Shown here: positions 25,964 to 34,597 of the stretch, piece after piece
How the letters are laid out: each line of letters opens with the position of its first letter
Numbering within the stretch: the first letter of the stretch is position 1
From: Planctomycetota bacterium
GTDB lineage: Bacteria; Planctomycetota; Planctomycetia; Planctomycetales; Planctomycetaceae
Direction: 5' to 3'
NCBI GenBank assembly: GCA_018242525.1
Contig: JAFEBS010000004.1
Location: 70,870-134,869 of the forward strand
DNA length: 64,000 nt
Translations under genes and position numbers: made by a program
Notes under the pieces: generated by a model
The model's input: the letters and a program-made list of their open reading frames with translations, nothing else
Told to the model about the DNA's origin: nothing
Database searches by the model: none

Positions 25964-26923
25964 TCATCGTATTTCTGCGAACCAGCGAATGGTTTCAGGA
26001 ATGCCGACCTCCAACGGGACTTCTGGCTGCCAGTTCAGTACCGATTTTGCAAACGCCGCGTTCACCAGATTTGACCGTAAGTCCCCGCTCCGTGGCACAC
26101 CGTGCAGACAGGCAGGAACCGGATCTGATCGCCCGGCGGAACGCCAGATGTCACTCACGCCGTCGCGCATCAATTCTGCCAGTTGATTCACATCGGTACT
26201 ACGTCCAGTCCCGATATTGATGGCGATATTCCTGGCCGAAAGCGGAGATTCCAGTGCCAGAACGTTGGCCCGGGCGACATCCTGCACGTAGACATAATCT
26301 CGAATATAGCGACCATCTCCGTTAATTGTGGGTGATTCGCCCGCCAGCAAACGTTGACTGAAGATGGCAACAACGCCGGCCTCGCCATGCGGATTCTGGC
26401 GCGGTCCATAAACATTGGCATAACGCAGGGCAACACCCTGGATCCCGCGTTCACGCGAGAAAAACTCCAGGTATTTTTCGCCAACCCATTTGGCAATTCC
26501 GTACGGGGATATGGGGTTGGCGGGACTGTTCTCGGCGGCTGGAACCGAAACGTCTCCGTAGAGCACGCCGCCGGAAGACGCAAACACGAGTTTCTGCACA
26601 TTGACGCGGGCACTGTTTTCCAGGACGCGCAGCAGCCCGATCACGTTGACCTCGGCATCAACGGCAGGCTCGCGCATCGAGCGACTGACGGACATTTGTG
26701 CCGCCTGATGGCAAACCCAATCTGGCTGAACCGTGTCAAACACTTCGCTCAGTCGGTTTGCGTCACAAATATCCACTTCGAAGAACGGTACGTCCGCGGG
26801 CAGATTCCAACGACTTCCGGTCGACAGATTGTCCACAACAAACGGGATATGCCCCCGCTGCAGCAACGCGTCCACGATGTGGCTGCCGATGAAGCCGGCA
26901 CCGCCTGTCACAAGAACTCGCAT
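25964..26923 (-). CDS. NAD-dependent sugar-nucleotide epimerase/dehydratase (UDP-glucose 4-epimerase-like)
   Basis: A 319-residue extended short-chain dehydrogenase. It has the Rossmann motif MRVLVTGGAGFIGSH at the start, DNLSTG, HQAAQMSVSRS and the catalytic YxxxK in SPYGIAKWVGE, then RYANVYGPRQNPHGEAGVVAIF. It likely interconverts a UDP-hexose (galE-type) for the polysaccharide genes that follow. The ATG at 26923 puts the Rossmann glycines at residue 7 and has AGGAT upstream; 25 upstream codons are rejected. It is divergent from the first TPR/HEAT lipoprotein gene. Confidence 0.9.
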   Translation of the reverse strand: MRVLVTGGAGFIGSHIVDALLQRGHIPFVVDNLSTGSRWNLPADVPFFEVDICDANRLSEVFDTVQPDWVCHQAAQMSVSRSMREPAVDAEVNVIGLLRVLENSARVNVQKLVFASSGGVLYGDVSVPAAENSPANPISPYGIAKWVGEKYLEFFSRERGIQGVALRYANVYGPRQNPHGEAGVVAIFSQRLLAGESPTINGDGRYIRDYVYVQDVARANVLALESPLSARNIAINIGTGRSTDVNQLAELMRDGVSDIWRSAGRSDPVPACLHGVPRSGDLRSNLVNAAFAKSVLNWQPEVPLEVGIPETIRWFAEIR

Positions 26924-27128
26924 GTCCAAATCCTGAATAAATCTCGCCGAATCATCCTGTTGGGTAAAGTCTGCGGGCGATGCCTGGCCATTGTCCATGG
27001 GAAACCCGGCTTTTCATGGGGACTGGCCAATGATGATGCCGACAGAGTTGATTAATAGGATCTTCCCAATTTGAAGGTTGGGCCGCCATCAAAATGGAAG
27101 ATCAGTGCCATGGATTGGCGGGGTTGCA

Positions 27129-28217
27129 ATGTCAAATCGCCGACGGAGCGGATCGTACTTGGCGCTGGGCTGCCTGGCCGTACTGGGTTGCACGACGGCC
27201 CCTTTGCTGTATCCATCAGCAACGAAACCACTTCCTACTGATCGAATGCTCGCCATTGCGAAGACGTTTGAGAATCAGGGAAACGACAATCGGGCACGCG
27301 AGATCTACGAACAGTTGCTGGTTGAGCAACCCAACCTGGTAGCCGCCCGGCAGCGGTTGGATTCCCTGTTGGCCGCCAGGCAGTCACCGAAATCCGCGCA
27401 TCGAAGCCATGCGCCAATCATTGCGAAACTGGATGCGGAGTTCTTTGAACTGCCGCTGCCCGTGGCTCATCCAACGTCACTGAAATCAACGGCCCCAGTG
27501 GCAATGCCGAACAGGACCACCGCCGTGCGGGAGCGGGCCGATGACTCGATTGCGCTGACGTCCGGTGAGGTCGAGTCGAGCTTCCCGATCCTTCCTGCGG
27601 AAAGCCTGTCCCCTGGAAAGACGGGATTGCCGACTCAACTTCAGCCTTTGTTTGGGCCGTTTCAGGAGGAGATGCTGGAGTACGCGCGGGCTCATCGAGG
27701 TGAGATCCAGGAAGAACTACTGGAGATTGTAAGTGATCCAGCGGCAAATCCGTTACATCGATCAAGAGCAATCTTTCTCCTGGGTCAGCTTGGTCCAGAC
27801 GCCTCAACGGCCGTCAGAGGATTGCGGCGAACGATGCATTCAGTACCTGAGAAATCCCTGCAGATCGAGTTGGCAGAATCAATCCTGCTGATTCAGCCCG
27901 GGGATCCGGATGCCGTGCAACTGCTAATTTCGATCCTCCATGACGATCGGAGCGAAGACACACGGTTCTATGCGGCATTCGCCTTGAGAACCAGTGCGTC
28001 ACCGACAACGGCCTATGTGGTCGACGAACTGTTAATGGTCCTGTCTGAAACTAACGACAATCGCCTGCGGCGGATGACCATGCTGTCGCTGGGGGCGTTC
28101 GGATCCGCAGCAGAAAAAGCGATTCCGGTGTTAAAGGTAGCGCTGGAATCCCCGGATTCAATGACCCGCGTGATCGCCGACGCATCACTGAAGGCCATTG
28201 CATCAGGTTCCCAGTAG
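27129..28217 (+). CDS. TPR/HEAT-repeat lipoprotein (copy 1)
   Basis: A 362-residue protein. A lipoprotein-type signal (LALGCLAVLGC, Cys near residue 21) leads to a TPR-like helix pair (MLAIAKTFENQGNDNRAREIYEQLL spread over about residues 40-65), a variable linker, and a C-terminal HEAT-like domain (about 180-355) with SRAIFLLGQLGPDAS, TRFYAAFALRTSASPTTAY and TMLSLGAFGSAAEKAIPVLK. It is a paralogue of the gene at 34598, and their leaders are also similar. Function is unknown; position in the polysaccharide locus suggests an envelope scaffold role. A BIME-like repeat starts right after the stop. Confidence 0.8.
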   Translation: MSNRRRSGSYLALGCLAVLGCTTAPLLYPSATKPLPTDRMLAIAKTFENQGNDNRAREIYEQLLVEQPNLVAARQRLDSLLAARQSPKSAHRSHAPIIAKLDAEFFELPLPVAHPTSLKSTAPVAMPNRTTAVRERADDSIALTSGEVESSFPILPAESLSPGKTGLPTQLQPLFGPFQEEMLEYARAHRGEIQEELLEIVSDPAANPLHRSRAIFLLGQLGPDASTAVRGLRRTMHSVPEKSLQIELAESILLIQPGDPDAVQLLISILHDDRSEDTRFYAAFALRTSASPTTAYVVDELLMVLSETNDNRLRRMTMLSLGAFGSAAEKAIPVLKVALESPDSMTRVIADASLKAIASGSQ

Positions 28218-28278
28218 TGGTGTAGCCGAACTCGTGAGAGTTCGGAGATTTCTGGAGCCCTACGAGCTCACTACACCA
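28218..28278. repeat. GTAG-hairpin (REP/BIME-like) pair
   Basis: GTAG at 28222-28225 precedes the hairpin CCGAACTCGTGAGAGTTCGG (28226-28245), and an inverted CTAC lies at 28271-28274. The ends TGGTGTAG and CTACACCA form an 8-bp inverted repeat. The GTAG plus hairpin layout is that of REP elements recognised by RAYTs. It separates the convergent lipoprotein and WecA genes and may also act as a terminator. Confidence 0.8.
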
Positions 28279-28296
28279 GAGCTCAGGTCCATGTTC

Positions 28297-29808
28297 TCAG
28301 GCAGGAACTGGCTCACGGATCGAATCCTCGAACTGTTCCTGTGGCGCCTGTACAAGTTGGTCTTCCAGCAGGCTGAGCAGGTGTGCTTCAAACGGTTTCA
28401 AGCCTGCAATCAATTCCCCCATCCACGTACAGACTGAACCATGGTTGCATCTTCCACGTATTTGAAGCCGCCCCACGGTCAAATCATTTGAAATCAGCGG
28501 CAGTTCTGTGGACCACTCGTGTTGATCGTCGACTTGATCCCGTCGTACCCAGTTGACGTGGTAGTCTTCATTCCAGGCAGGCAGTTGTACATTTAATTGA
28601 ACGGAACAAAGGTCAAAACGCTCGGCGTATTCCGTCAGGGTGTTCCATAGGTCCTCCCAGTCTCTTGTTCCAGTGAAGCGGGTATGGACGGGAACACGGA
28701 AGGCAGCGCTGCCGGCCTGTGGCACATGGAAGACGGAAAGAACAAGGGAACGAATGCGACACCCGAGCAGGGCGACTTCGACGTTGCCAAACCAGCGCGT
28801 GATCAACAAGACCGCGAACACCATCACCGCGCTGCTGATAGCGAGCCACTCATTCTGACTGGCGACACTCGCCAGACTGCCGAAGGCCGTGAACACGCAC
28901 AACAATCCGATCCAGAACAGCGTTGTTCTGTTGCTGAACCCCTGACGCAGAAGGCAATGATGCAGATGCCCTCGATCCGTATGATAGATGCTGCGTCCTG
29001 TCAGTTTTCGGCGGAGAATGGCCATTCCAACATCGAGGATTGGAATCGTCCACATGACTGTCGGAGCTGCCAGCGCCACTGTGGCAGGCCCCTTCAGGGA
29101 ACTGCGGATCGCCAGGGCTCCCAGCAGCAGACCGATCAGCATGCTGCCGGCGTCTCCCAGGTAGATCGATGCCGGAGGGAAGTTGTAAACCAGAAAGCCC
29201 AGCAGGGCACCGCACAGTGCCAGGGCGATGATTGCTTCAGTGTCGTGTCCGGTCATCCACGCCATACCTGCAATGGACATACTCAAGATCACTCCCACGC
29301 TGCTGGCAAGTCCATCAATTCCGTCGATCAGATTCAAGGAATTGATCGCACCCAGAAGCCAGAACAAAGTGAACGGGATGCCGAGCAACCCAAGGTCAAT
29401 CTGTGTTCCAAACACGTGTATCTGCTCGACGCGCAATCCGGACGCGATCAGAATTCCCGCTGCGGCGACCTGCCCCGCCAGCTTTTGGCGGCCTCTCAAT
29501 GTAAATCGATCATCCAGAAATCCGACGCCAACGATTGCGATCACTGCGAGCAGCAAGCCGTTCAGGAACATGGTAGATTCCGGTGTCTCGTTCGCCGGAA
29601 CTACAGTCAGAACGGTTGCGACAGCCAATACGACTGCCAGTCCGACCGCCAGACCGCCTCCAAGCGGTATGGGCGCTCGGTGGAGTTTTCGCCGTCCGTC
29701 TGGGACATCGACAAGTCCGATCGGGACCGCCATGCTCCGCATATATGGCGTCAACAATAGGCTGGCCACGAAGGCCGTCAGGCAGCTTAAGAACAGAATC
29801 ATGATCAA
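28297..29808 (-). CDS. WecA/MraY-type polyprenyl-phosphate sugar-1-phosphate transferase with C-terminal extension
   Basis: A 503-residue multi-spanning membrane enzyme that would start the glycan by moving a sugar-1-phosphate to undecaprenyl phosphate. The family motifs are clear: HRAPIPLGGG, FLDDRF, NLIDGIDGLA, NFPPASIYLGDAGS, and DVGMAILRRKLTGRS with HTDRGHLHH. About 11 membrane segments fill residues 1-370. Residues about 380-503 form an extra soluble region not found in ordinary WecA (about 350-370 residues). TTG at 29808 with AGGAA seven bases upstream or ATG at 29802 are the start choices. Confidence 0.92.
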   Translation of the reverse strand: MIMILFLSCLTAFVASLLLTPYMRSMAVPIGLVDVPDGRRKLHRAPIPLGGGLAVGLAVVLAVATVLTVVPANETPESTMFLNGLLLAVIAIVGVGFLDDRFTLRGRQKLAGQVAAAGILIASGLRVEQIHVFGTQIDLGLLGIPFTLFWLLGAINSLNLIDGIDGLASSVGVILSMSIAGMAWMTGHDTEAIIALALCGALLGFLVYNFPPASIYLGDAGSMLIGLLLGALAIRSSLKGPATVALAAPTVMWTIPILDVGMAILRRKLTGRSIYHTDRGHLHHCLLRQGFSNRTTLFWIGLLCVFTAFGSLASVASQNEWLAISSAVMVFAVLLITRWFGNVEVALLGCRIRSLVLSVFHVPQAGSAAFRVPVHTRFTGTRDWEDLWNTLTEYAERFDLCSVQLNVQLPAWNEDYHVNWVRRDQVDDQHEWSTELPLISNDLTVGRLQIRGRCNHGSVCTWMGELIAGLKPFEAHLLSLLEDQLVQAPQEQFEDSIREPVPA

Positions 29809-29818
29809 TTTGGCATTC

Positions 29819-32509
29819 CTATTGCTTGGCTGATCGAAGTGATTTGAGTCGCAATTCCTGGATCAATGGCACCAGGGCTGAGCGGCCGGGGTCCAACGAG
29901 TGACAAAGCTCGGCCTGCTGTAGTGCAGAACTCCATTGCCCTCGCTGTTGCAACGCATCCAGAAGTTCCATTCGCAAGTCGACGTTCATCGGTTCCAGCG
30001 ACATCGCCTGACGGTAGAGACCCTCCGCAGCCACGGAATCGTCCAGCAAACGATACAGACGCGCCTGGTGGCGAAGATCATCGGACGAGGCGACCGGTGT
30101 GTTCGCAGGGGTAGCAAGTTCCTTCACTTTATGCGCGAGTCGATGGCGTTCTGCTCGATGTGAATCCCCCGACAATTGCGCGAGTGCGATTGTGACCCAA
30201 ACGTCTGGAGAATCGGGTACGAGTTCTGCCAACTGTTCGGAAACGGTCACTGGTCCCGGTAGCTGTGCCGCGATTCGGCTAAAGCGAGTTGGATCGAGCA
30301 CCAGACATCGACGCCAGCATGTACGCGCCAGATTCATTTTCCCGGCGACTCGCGCCAGTTGCCCGCAGGTCTCCAGCAATTCGGGGTTTGAAGGCGTCAA
30401 CAGGATCGCCCGGCGCAGCGCCGATTCACCGGTCGTCTGGCTGGGATCCGCCACAAACCCCAGCAAAGCACGAGGCACATCCAGCCCTGGCATCAGCGGA
30501 CAGGCGGCCTGCGCTGCTTCGAGATGTCGCCGGGCCGGGATCAGATTCGTCTTGATGACAGGCAGTTCCCGCAAATCTTCCAGACGCTTGAATTGACCAT
30601 TCTGTGCGAATGCATTGGCACCTGTGTAAAGGCTCACCAGGTCGGTCCGTGCCCAATCGTCTCCACGCACGCTCTGCTGCTCCTGTTGCAGCTGTCGCAT
30701 GGCTTGCAACCGATACCGATAGATCCAAAGATGAGCCAGTGCCGCATGTGCCTCGGCATCGTCTGGATGGCGAAGCACAACCATCGTCAACTTACTGAGT
30801 GCCTGATCGAGCGCTGGTTCATCAAGCGATTTCGGATCATCAAGTCGCCGAGGCAATGCACGGCGGGCGACACGGCTGTCGGCAGCCGCCATCACCTCGC
30901 AAAGCCCCAGTCCGCCATGCACGAGCAGTGATACGCTTATCAGCACGATCATCACGGCGGGCCGAAGTTGGGGCAGAGCTAGATACCGTGCAAATCGGCT
31001 CAGATCTCGGGTTTGTGTCAAATCTGCAGCGCGCCCCGTAATCGCGCCGCACAGGACGGCGATCGCCAACATGTTGGACGAAAGCGATGGACCAAAATCC
31101 AGTGCCGCACTGACGGGCTGACTGACGAGCAGTATCACTCCCACTAGCCCCGCAGGATCATTCGGTCGGCAATAAACGAGAACCAGCGTCGCCAGCAGGC
31201 TTAGTCCCAGACCTGCCAGCAGCAAGCCCAGACCAACTGGTCCTCCTTCGACGAGGACTTCCAGAAACTGGTTGTCTGCGTTTAAGAAACGCACATTGGC
31301 CGGCCACGATTCATACGGCAAATAGGCATACCGATATGTCCCGAACCCGCTGCCGGTCACTGGAAAGTCTTTGGTGGCCGTCAAGGCATCGTGCCAGTTC
31401 GCCAGCCTGGTTTGCGCGCCTTGAGTGACTGTGTCACCGTGAGGACCTCTCCAGCGAGAGAACACGTGTGTTTCCAGTCCCGTCCAATAGATCATTCCGG
31501 CGACAAACACGCAGATTCCAAGTGCGAAGGTGGCCGTCGCAATTTTCCCCCACACGCGCATCATCAGCAATGTCGCCGCCAGCGACGCGGCCAGCAGTGC
31601 CAGGACTCCTCCACGTGACAGCGAACAGATTATACCCGCGATGATCATCGAAGTGGCCGTGACCGCCGTCCAGGTATTCCCGCCAAAGGTGTTCAACCAG
31701 TAGTACCGGGAAGCAGCCCTGCCAATCAAATCAAGTTCGGGACGTGAACCAAGCAATGCATCTGCAACGCGCCGCGTCATTGCCCAAAGAACCCATCCAG
31801 CAGCGCACGCCAGGCAGATGTTCAGGTATCCTGCTGCATTGTTTCGATTCACAAACGAGGCAAATGGTTGCCCGCCAAGCAGCAACGGAATGGTCCAGTA
31901 GAGTTTTCCATTCCAACTGAGTTGCTGTACGATTCCGAAGAAGGCCAATGCCGCGCCATTAAGCGCCATGCTACACCACAGCCAGGTCTGGCTGCGCGGG
32001 GTCGAAAACAGCGTTGCGCCCAGAAAGCAGGCCATCAATGCATATCCGATTCTTGCCTGCTCAAGGCGTGTCGCCGCAGGAAACAACGTATTGCCCGCTG
32101 GTTGGCCCTGCAGCGTTGTCAGTACCGGTGTCGGGCTGCCGGCATCAACGACTTTGGGGGCGATGATTGACGACGGTAGTAGCTGATACGCGCCCAGCAG
32201 AAGGGCACCGCACAGTGGCACCAGCAGTGTCGGCAGCACTTGGGAAGTGCCATGTCCGGCAATGCATCTGAAGACTGTAAATACAGTCCACAATGCCAGT
32301 GAGAAAAAGATACCGGCATCCAGCCAGACCTGAACATCGGGCTCAACGCCACCCAAAAACCAGGGGGCAACACACAACGTCACCAACAGCGCGAGACGGG
32401 CGAGGTTGAGGAGGAGTGATCGAACCGAAGTTCCCCACGAACGACGGTCACGATTGGTCGCCTGTGGAAAACGCGTCCTGGCGCGGTGTGTCAACTTTAG
32501 TGGTGGCAT
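29819..32509 (-). CDS. O-antigen ligase/polymerase-like membrane protein with C-terminal TPR region
   Basis: An 896-residue protein. About twelve hydrophobic segments (residues about 25-520) include the Wzy_C-type loop FPVTGSGFGTYRYAYLPYE, typical of O-antigen ligase/Wzy families. The C-terminal third (about residues 560-890) is helical with TPR-like units such as LARLYRLLDDSVAAEGLYRQA-type repeats. It may polymerise or ligate the exopolysaccharide in the inner membrane, with the TPRs binding partners in the periplasm. The ATG at 32509 has no clear ribosome site, so the start is uncertain. It lies 10 bases upstream of the WecA-type gene. Confidence 0.82.
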   Translation of the reverse strand: MPPLKLTHRARTRFPQATNRDRRSWGTSVRSLLLNLARLALLVTLCVAPWFLGGVEPDVQVWLDAGIFFSLALWTVFTVFRCIAGHGTSQVLPTLLVPLCGALLLGAYQLLPSSIIAPKVVDAGSPTPVLTTLQGQPAGNTLFPAATRLEQARIGYALMACFLGATLFSTPRSQTWLWCSMALNGAALAFFGIVQQLSWNGKLYWTIPLLLGGQPFASFVNRNNAAGYLNICLACAAGWVLWAMTRRVADALLGSRPELDLIGRAASRYYWLNTFGGNTWTAVTATSMIIAGIICSLSRGGVLALLAASLAATLLMMRVWGKIATATFALGICVFVAGMIYWTGLETHVFSRWRGPHGDTVTQGAQTRLANWHDALTATKDFPVTGSGFGTYRYAYLPYESWPANVRFLNADNQFLEVLVEGGPVGLGLLLAGLGLSLLATLVLVYCRPNDPAGLVGVILLVSQPVSAALDFGPSLSSNMLAIAVLCGAITGRAADLTQTRDLSRFARYLALPQLRPAVMIVLISVSLLVHGGLGLCEVMAAADSRVARRALPRRLDDPKSLDEPALDQALSKLTMVVLRHPDDAEAHAALAHLWIYRYRLQAMRQLQQEQQSVRGDDWARTDLVSLYTGANAFAQNGQFKRLEDLRELPVIKTNLIPARRHLEAAQAACPLMPGLDVPRALLGFVADPSQTTGESALRRAILLTPSNPELLETCGQLARVAGKMNLARTCWRRCLVLDPTRFSRIAAQLPGPVTVSEQLAELVPDSPDVWVTIALAQLSGDSHRAERHRLAHKVKELATPANTPVASSDDLRHQARLYRLLDDSVAAEGLYRQAMSLEPMNVDLRMELLDALQQRGQWSSALQQAELCHSLDPGRSALVPLIQELRLKSLRSAKQ

Positions 32510-32618
32510 AAGGCGGAAACTCAGAGGCAGCTGACAATTGTCGCCCTCCGTGCACTCCGCTCTCTCCTGGCTCCTGCAACTCCTTTGCAATGAGCCGATG
32601 TCTCTGATTCACCGAGCG

Positions 32619-33941
32619 TTAGTTTGCAGCTCCTGGACTTGCCACCGCCGCGGCAATCCCGCCTGCAATCCCGCCTGCAATCCCGCCGGCCAGCAAGGCC
32701 GCCCCCAATCCACCTCCAGAACCGCCACCACCACCGCCAGACGATCCGGCCATTGTCCCCACTCCCGCATCGCCATCGGTGCTTGTGGACGAATCAATTG
32801 CGTCCAGATCTTCCGACGAGACTCCATCCAGATCCGGGACGTCGACATCATTGATGTCGGTTTCGTCCGGATCAGCGGCGCGAACGAAGCTCACTGGCCG
32901 ATACAGGTTCTGGCCTGATGGATGCTGCGCCGTCCGCGGTCTGGCCTTGGGATGCGCGGCGACAACGACTCCCATTGCCACATAGCCCCCGCGTGATGAT
33001 TCTTCCGCATCAACTGCGGGAACAACCAGCAGCGAATACGGGCCTGCCTCGAGATCGTGCAGCATGAATACACCATGCTCTGCACTCTTCGCCTTCGCGA
33101 CAATCAATCCACCGCGGATGAGAAACGCTTCCGCGCCTGCGACGGGAACATGTTCTTCTGTTACGGGATCAATGCGATTCAGTCGCAGACGCAAATGGCC
33201 TTCAGGATTCAATACGAGGTTTGGCGTACGCAATAGACGAGTCTTGGCATGTGCGGGAGGCTGCGGAGATCCAGATTGTGCACCGGAACTCGGAAACCGC
33301 CGGTCGCGGATGACCATCTTGACAAACGGCACATCATTCGGATGAACGACGTCCATGTCGATTTGCAACATTCCTGCCCCCCCAGCTTCGCCGTCGGCGG
33401 CATTTACTGGCGGTAACAGGCAAACCGATGACGCGAAAAATCCCTGCGGCCCCCGCGCAATCAGAGAATAGATTCCTGGAGACAAGCCTGGTGCCTGGAA
33501 GACACCGCCAACGCCCGGGGTCACCTCACTAATGACCTTTCCCTGCTGGACAAAGTAGACGGTGATTTTTTGAGCGGGCTTTCGGACTTGCGTGTCTGGG
33601 TCGACCAGATTCAATCGACCGGCAACCAACCCATCGGCAGATAACCGAATGCCCCAGACCCGTGCGCCATCATCAGCATCAACGGGCGGCAGAGGCTTTT
33701 CTTGGATTGGCGCTGCTTCGACTGCGACTGCCGGAACCTCGACTGGCTTTTCGGCGTTTGCGTTGGGATCCGAAGTCTTCTCTTCGCCGACAACTTTATC
33801 GAGACCAGCCGCATCGGCCTGGGAACCGATCCCCACATTGGAAACCCCAGAAAAAGCACTAACCATTCCGCTGACCGCAAGAGTGCCAAACAGAATCGTG
33901 TTTGCGAAGATCGCACGCCAAGGGATGGATGAAACCTGCAT
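32619..33941 (-). CDS. Secreted protein with carboxypeptidase-regulatory-like domains and Gly-rich tail
   Basis: A 440-residue exported protein of unknown function. A signal peptide (hydrophobic about residues 10-30) is followed by an acidic/Pro linker and two beta-sandwich-like regions that resemble carboxypeptidase-regulatory or CNA-B-type domains (about residues 95-170, ending GVFQAPGLSPGIYSLIARG, and 235-320, ending GVFMLHDLEAGPYSLLVVP). The tail is Asp-rich and then Gly-rich with repeated GGIA units like a glycine zipper. In DNA the tail contains three 12-bp repeats at 32654-32689. GGAGAAA precedes the ATG. It probably interacts with the outer membrane or matrix. Confidence 0.75.
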   Translation of the reverse strand: MQVSSIPWRAIFANTILFGTLAVSGMVSAFSGVSNVGIGSQADAAGLDKVVGEEKTSDPNANAEKPVEVPAVAVEAAPIQEKPLPPVDADDGARVWGIRLSADGLVAGRLNLVDPDTQVRKPAQKITVYFVQQGKVISEVTPGVGGVFQAPGLSPGIYSLIARGPQGFFASSVCLLPPVNAADGEAGGAGMLQIDMDVVHPNDVPFVKMVIRDRRFPSSGAQSGSPQPPAHAKTRLLRTPNLVLNPEGHLRLRLNRIDPVTEEHVPVAGAEAFLIRGGLIVAKAKSAEHGVFMLHDLEAGPYSLLVVPAVDAEESSRGGYVAMGVVVAAHPKARPRTAQHPSGQNLYRPVSFVRAADPDETDINDVDVPDLDGVSSEDLDAIDSSTSTDGDAGVGTMAGSSGGGGGGSGGGLGAALLAGGIAGGIAGGIAAAVASPGAAN

Positions 33942-34597
33942 AACCGTTTCTCCAGTCGTTTCAATGTAATTACAGGCAAAATAGGCGATTGGTCACATCT
34001 GATCTCGGATTAACCGAACTATCCGGCAGTCCCAGTTTACTTAGTGCTCCCATTCTTCCCAACCGTAATGGTCAGATTCAATTAGAAAATCACCAAAAAA
34101 ACTGGATTCTTCGAAATGCATCAACAGCGTTGCAGCATTGCGGGTTACCGCAGAATCGACTGGCTAGAATCGGACTCTTCCATTTAGGCTTTGCTGAATC
34201 CGTAATCTTGCAGAGCCAAAGTCCTCGCAAAAGATCCGTTTTGGAATTGGAGGTTCACGGACGATTACCCCGTCGCAGGGAATTTCGACTGCCGCAGTAC
34301 AGCGTGACCTAGCACTAATCGACGAAGGCATGCAGTTCGACAAGTTTCTAGCCACATGGCAGGAAGCAATTCAGAACACATCAGCCTGACGCCATCTGAG
34401 CAGCTGGATGAGGTCGGGTGACGTAAGACTGTTAAACTGTGCGGCGCACTGCTCACCACCACCCCTCCGTAGGGTGTCTTTTCCTGCAGCGAGTTCGTCT
34501 AGAGTGCCGACATCGTAAGTAATGCGGGTTTTGCCGGATTGAAGGCGAGTCCCGAATCGATCGCAAAACTTAGCCATGGATGGCGGGGGTTAACGGA
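33942..34597. other. Divergent intergenic region
   Basis: About 655 bases between the Gly-tailed secreted protein gene and the second lipoprotein gene. It contains the 15-mer AAAAACTGGATTCTT at 34097-34111, which is also found upstream of the PEP-CTERM gene. The last 30 bases resemble the leader of the other lipoprotein gene. I see no gene. Confidence 0.5.

Noticed and set aside
28684..29760. A 358-codon open frame opposite the WecA-type gene
   Set aside because: Composition is rich in Gln, Arg and Ser without hydrophobic core; antisense to a membrane protein gene with all motifs.
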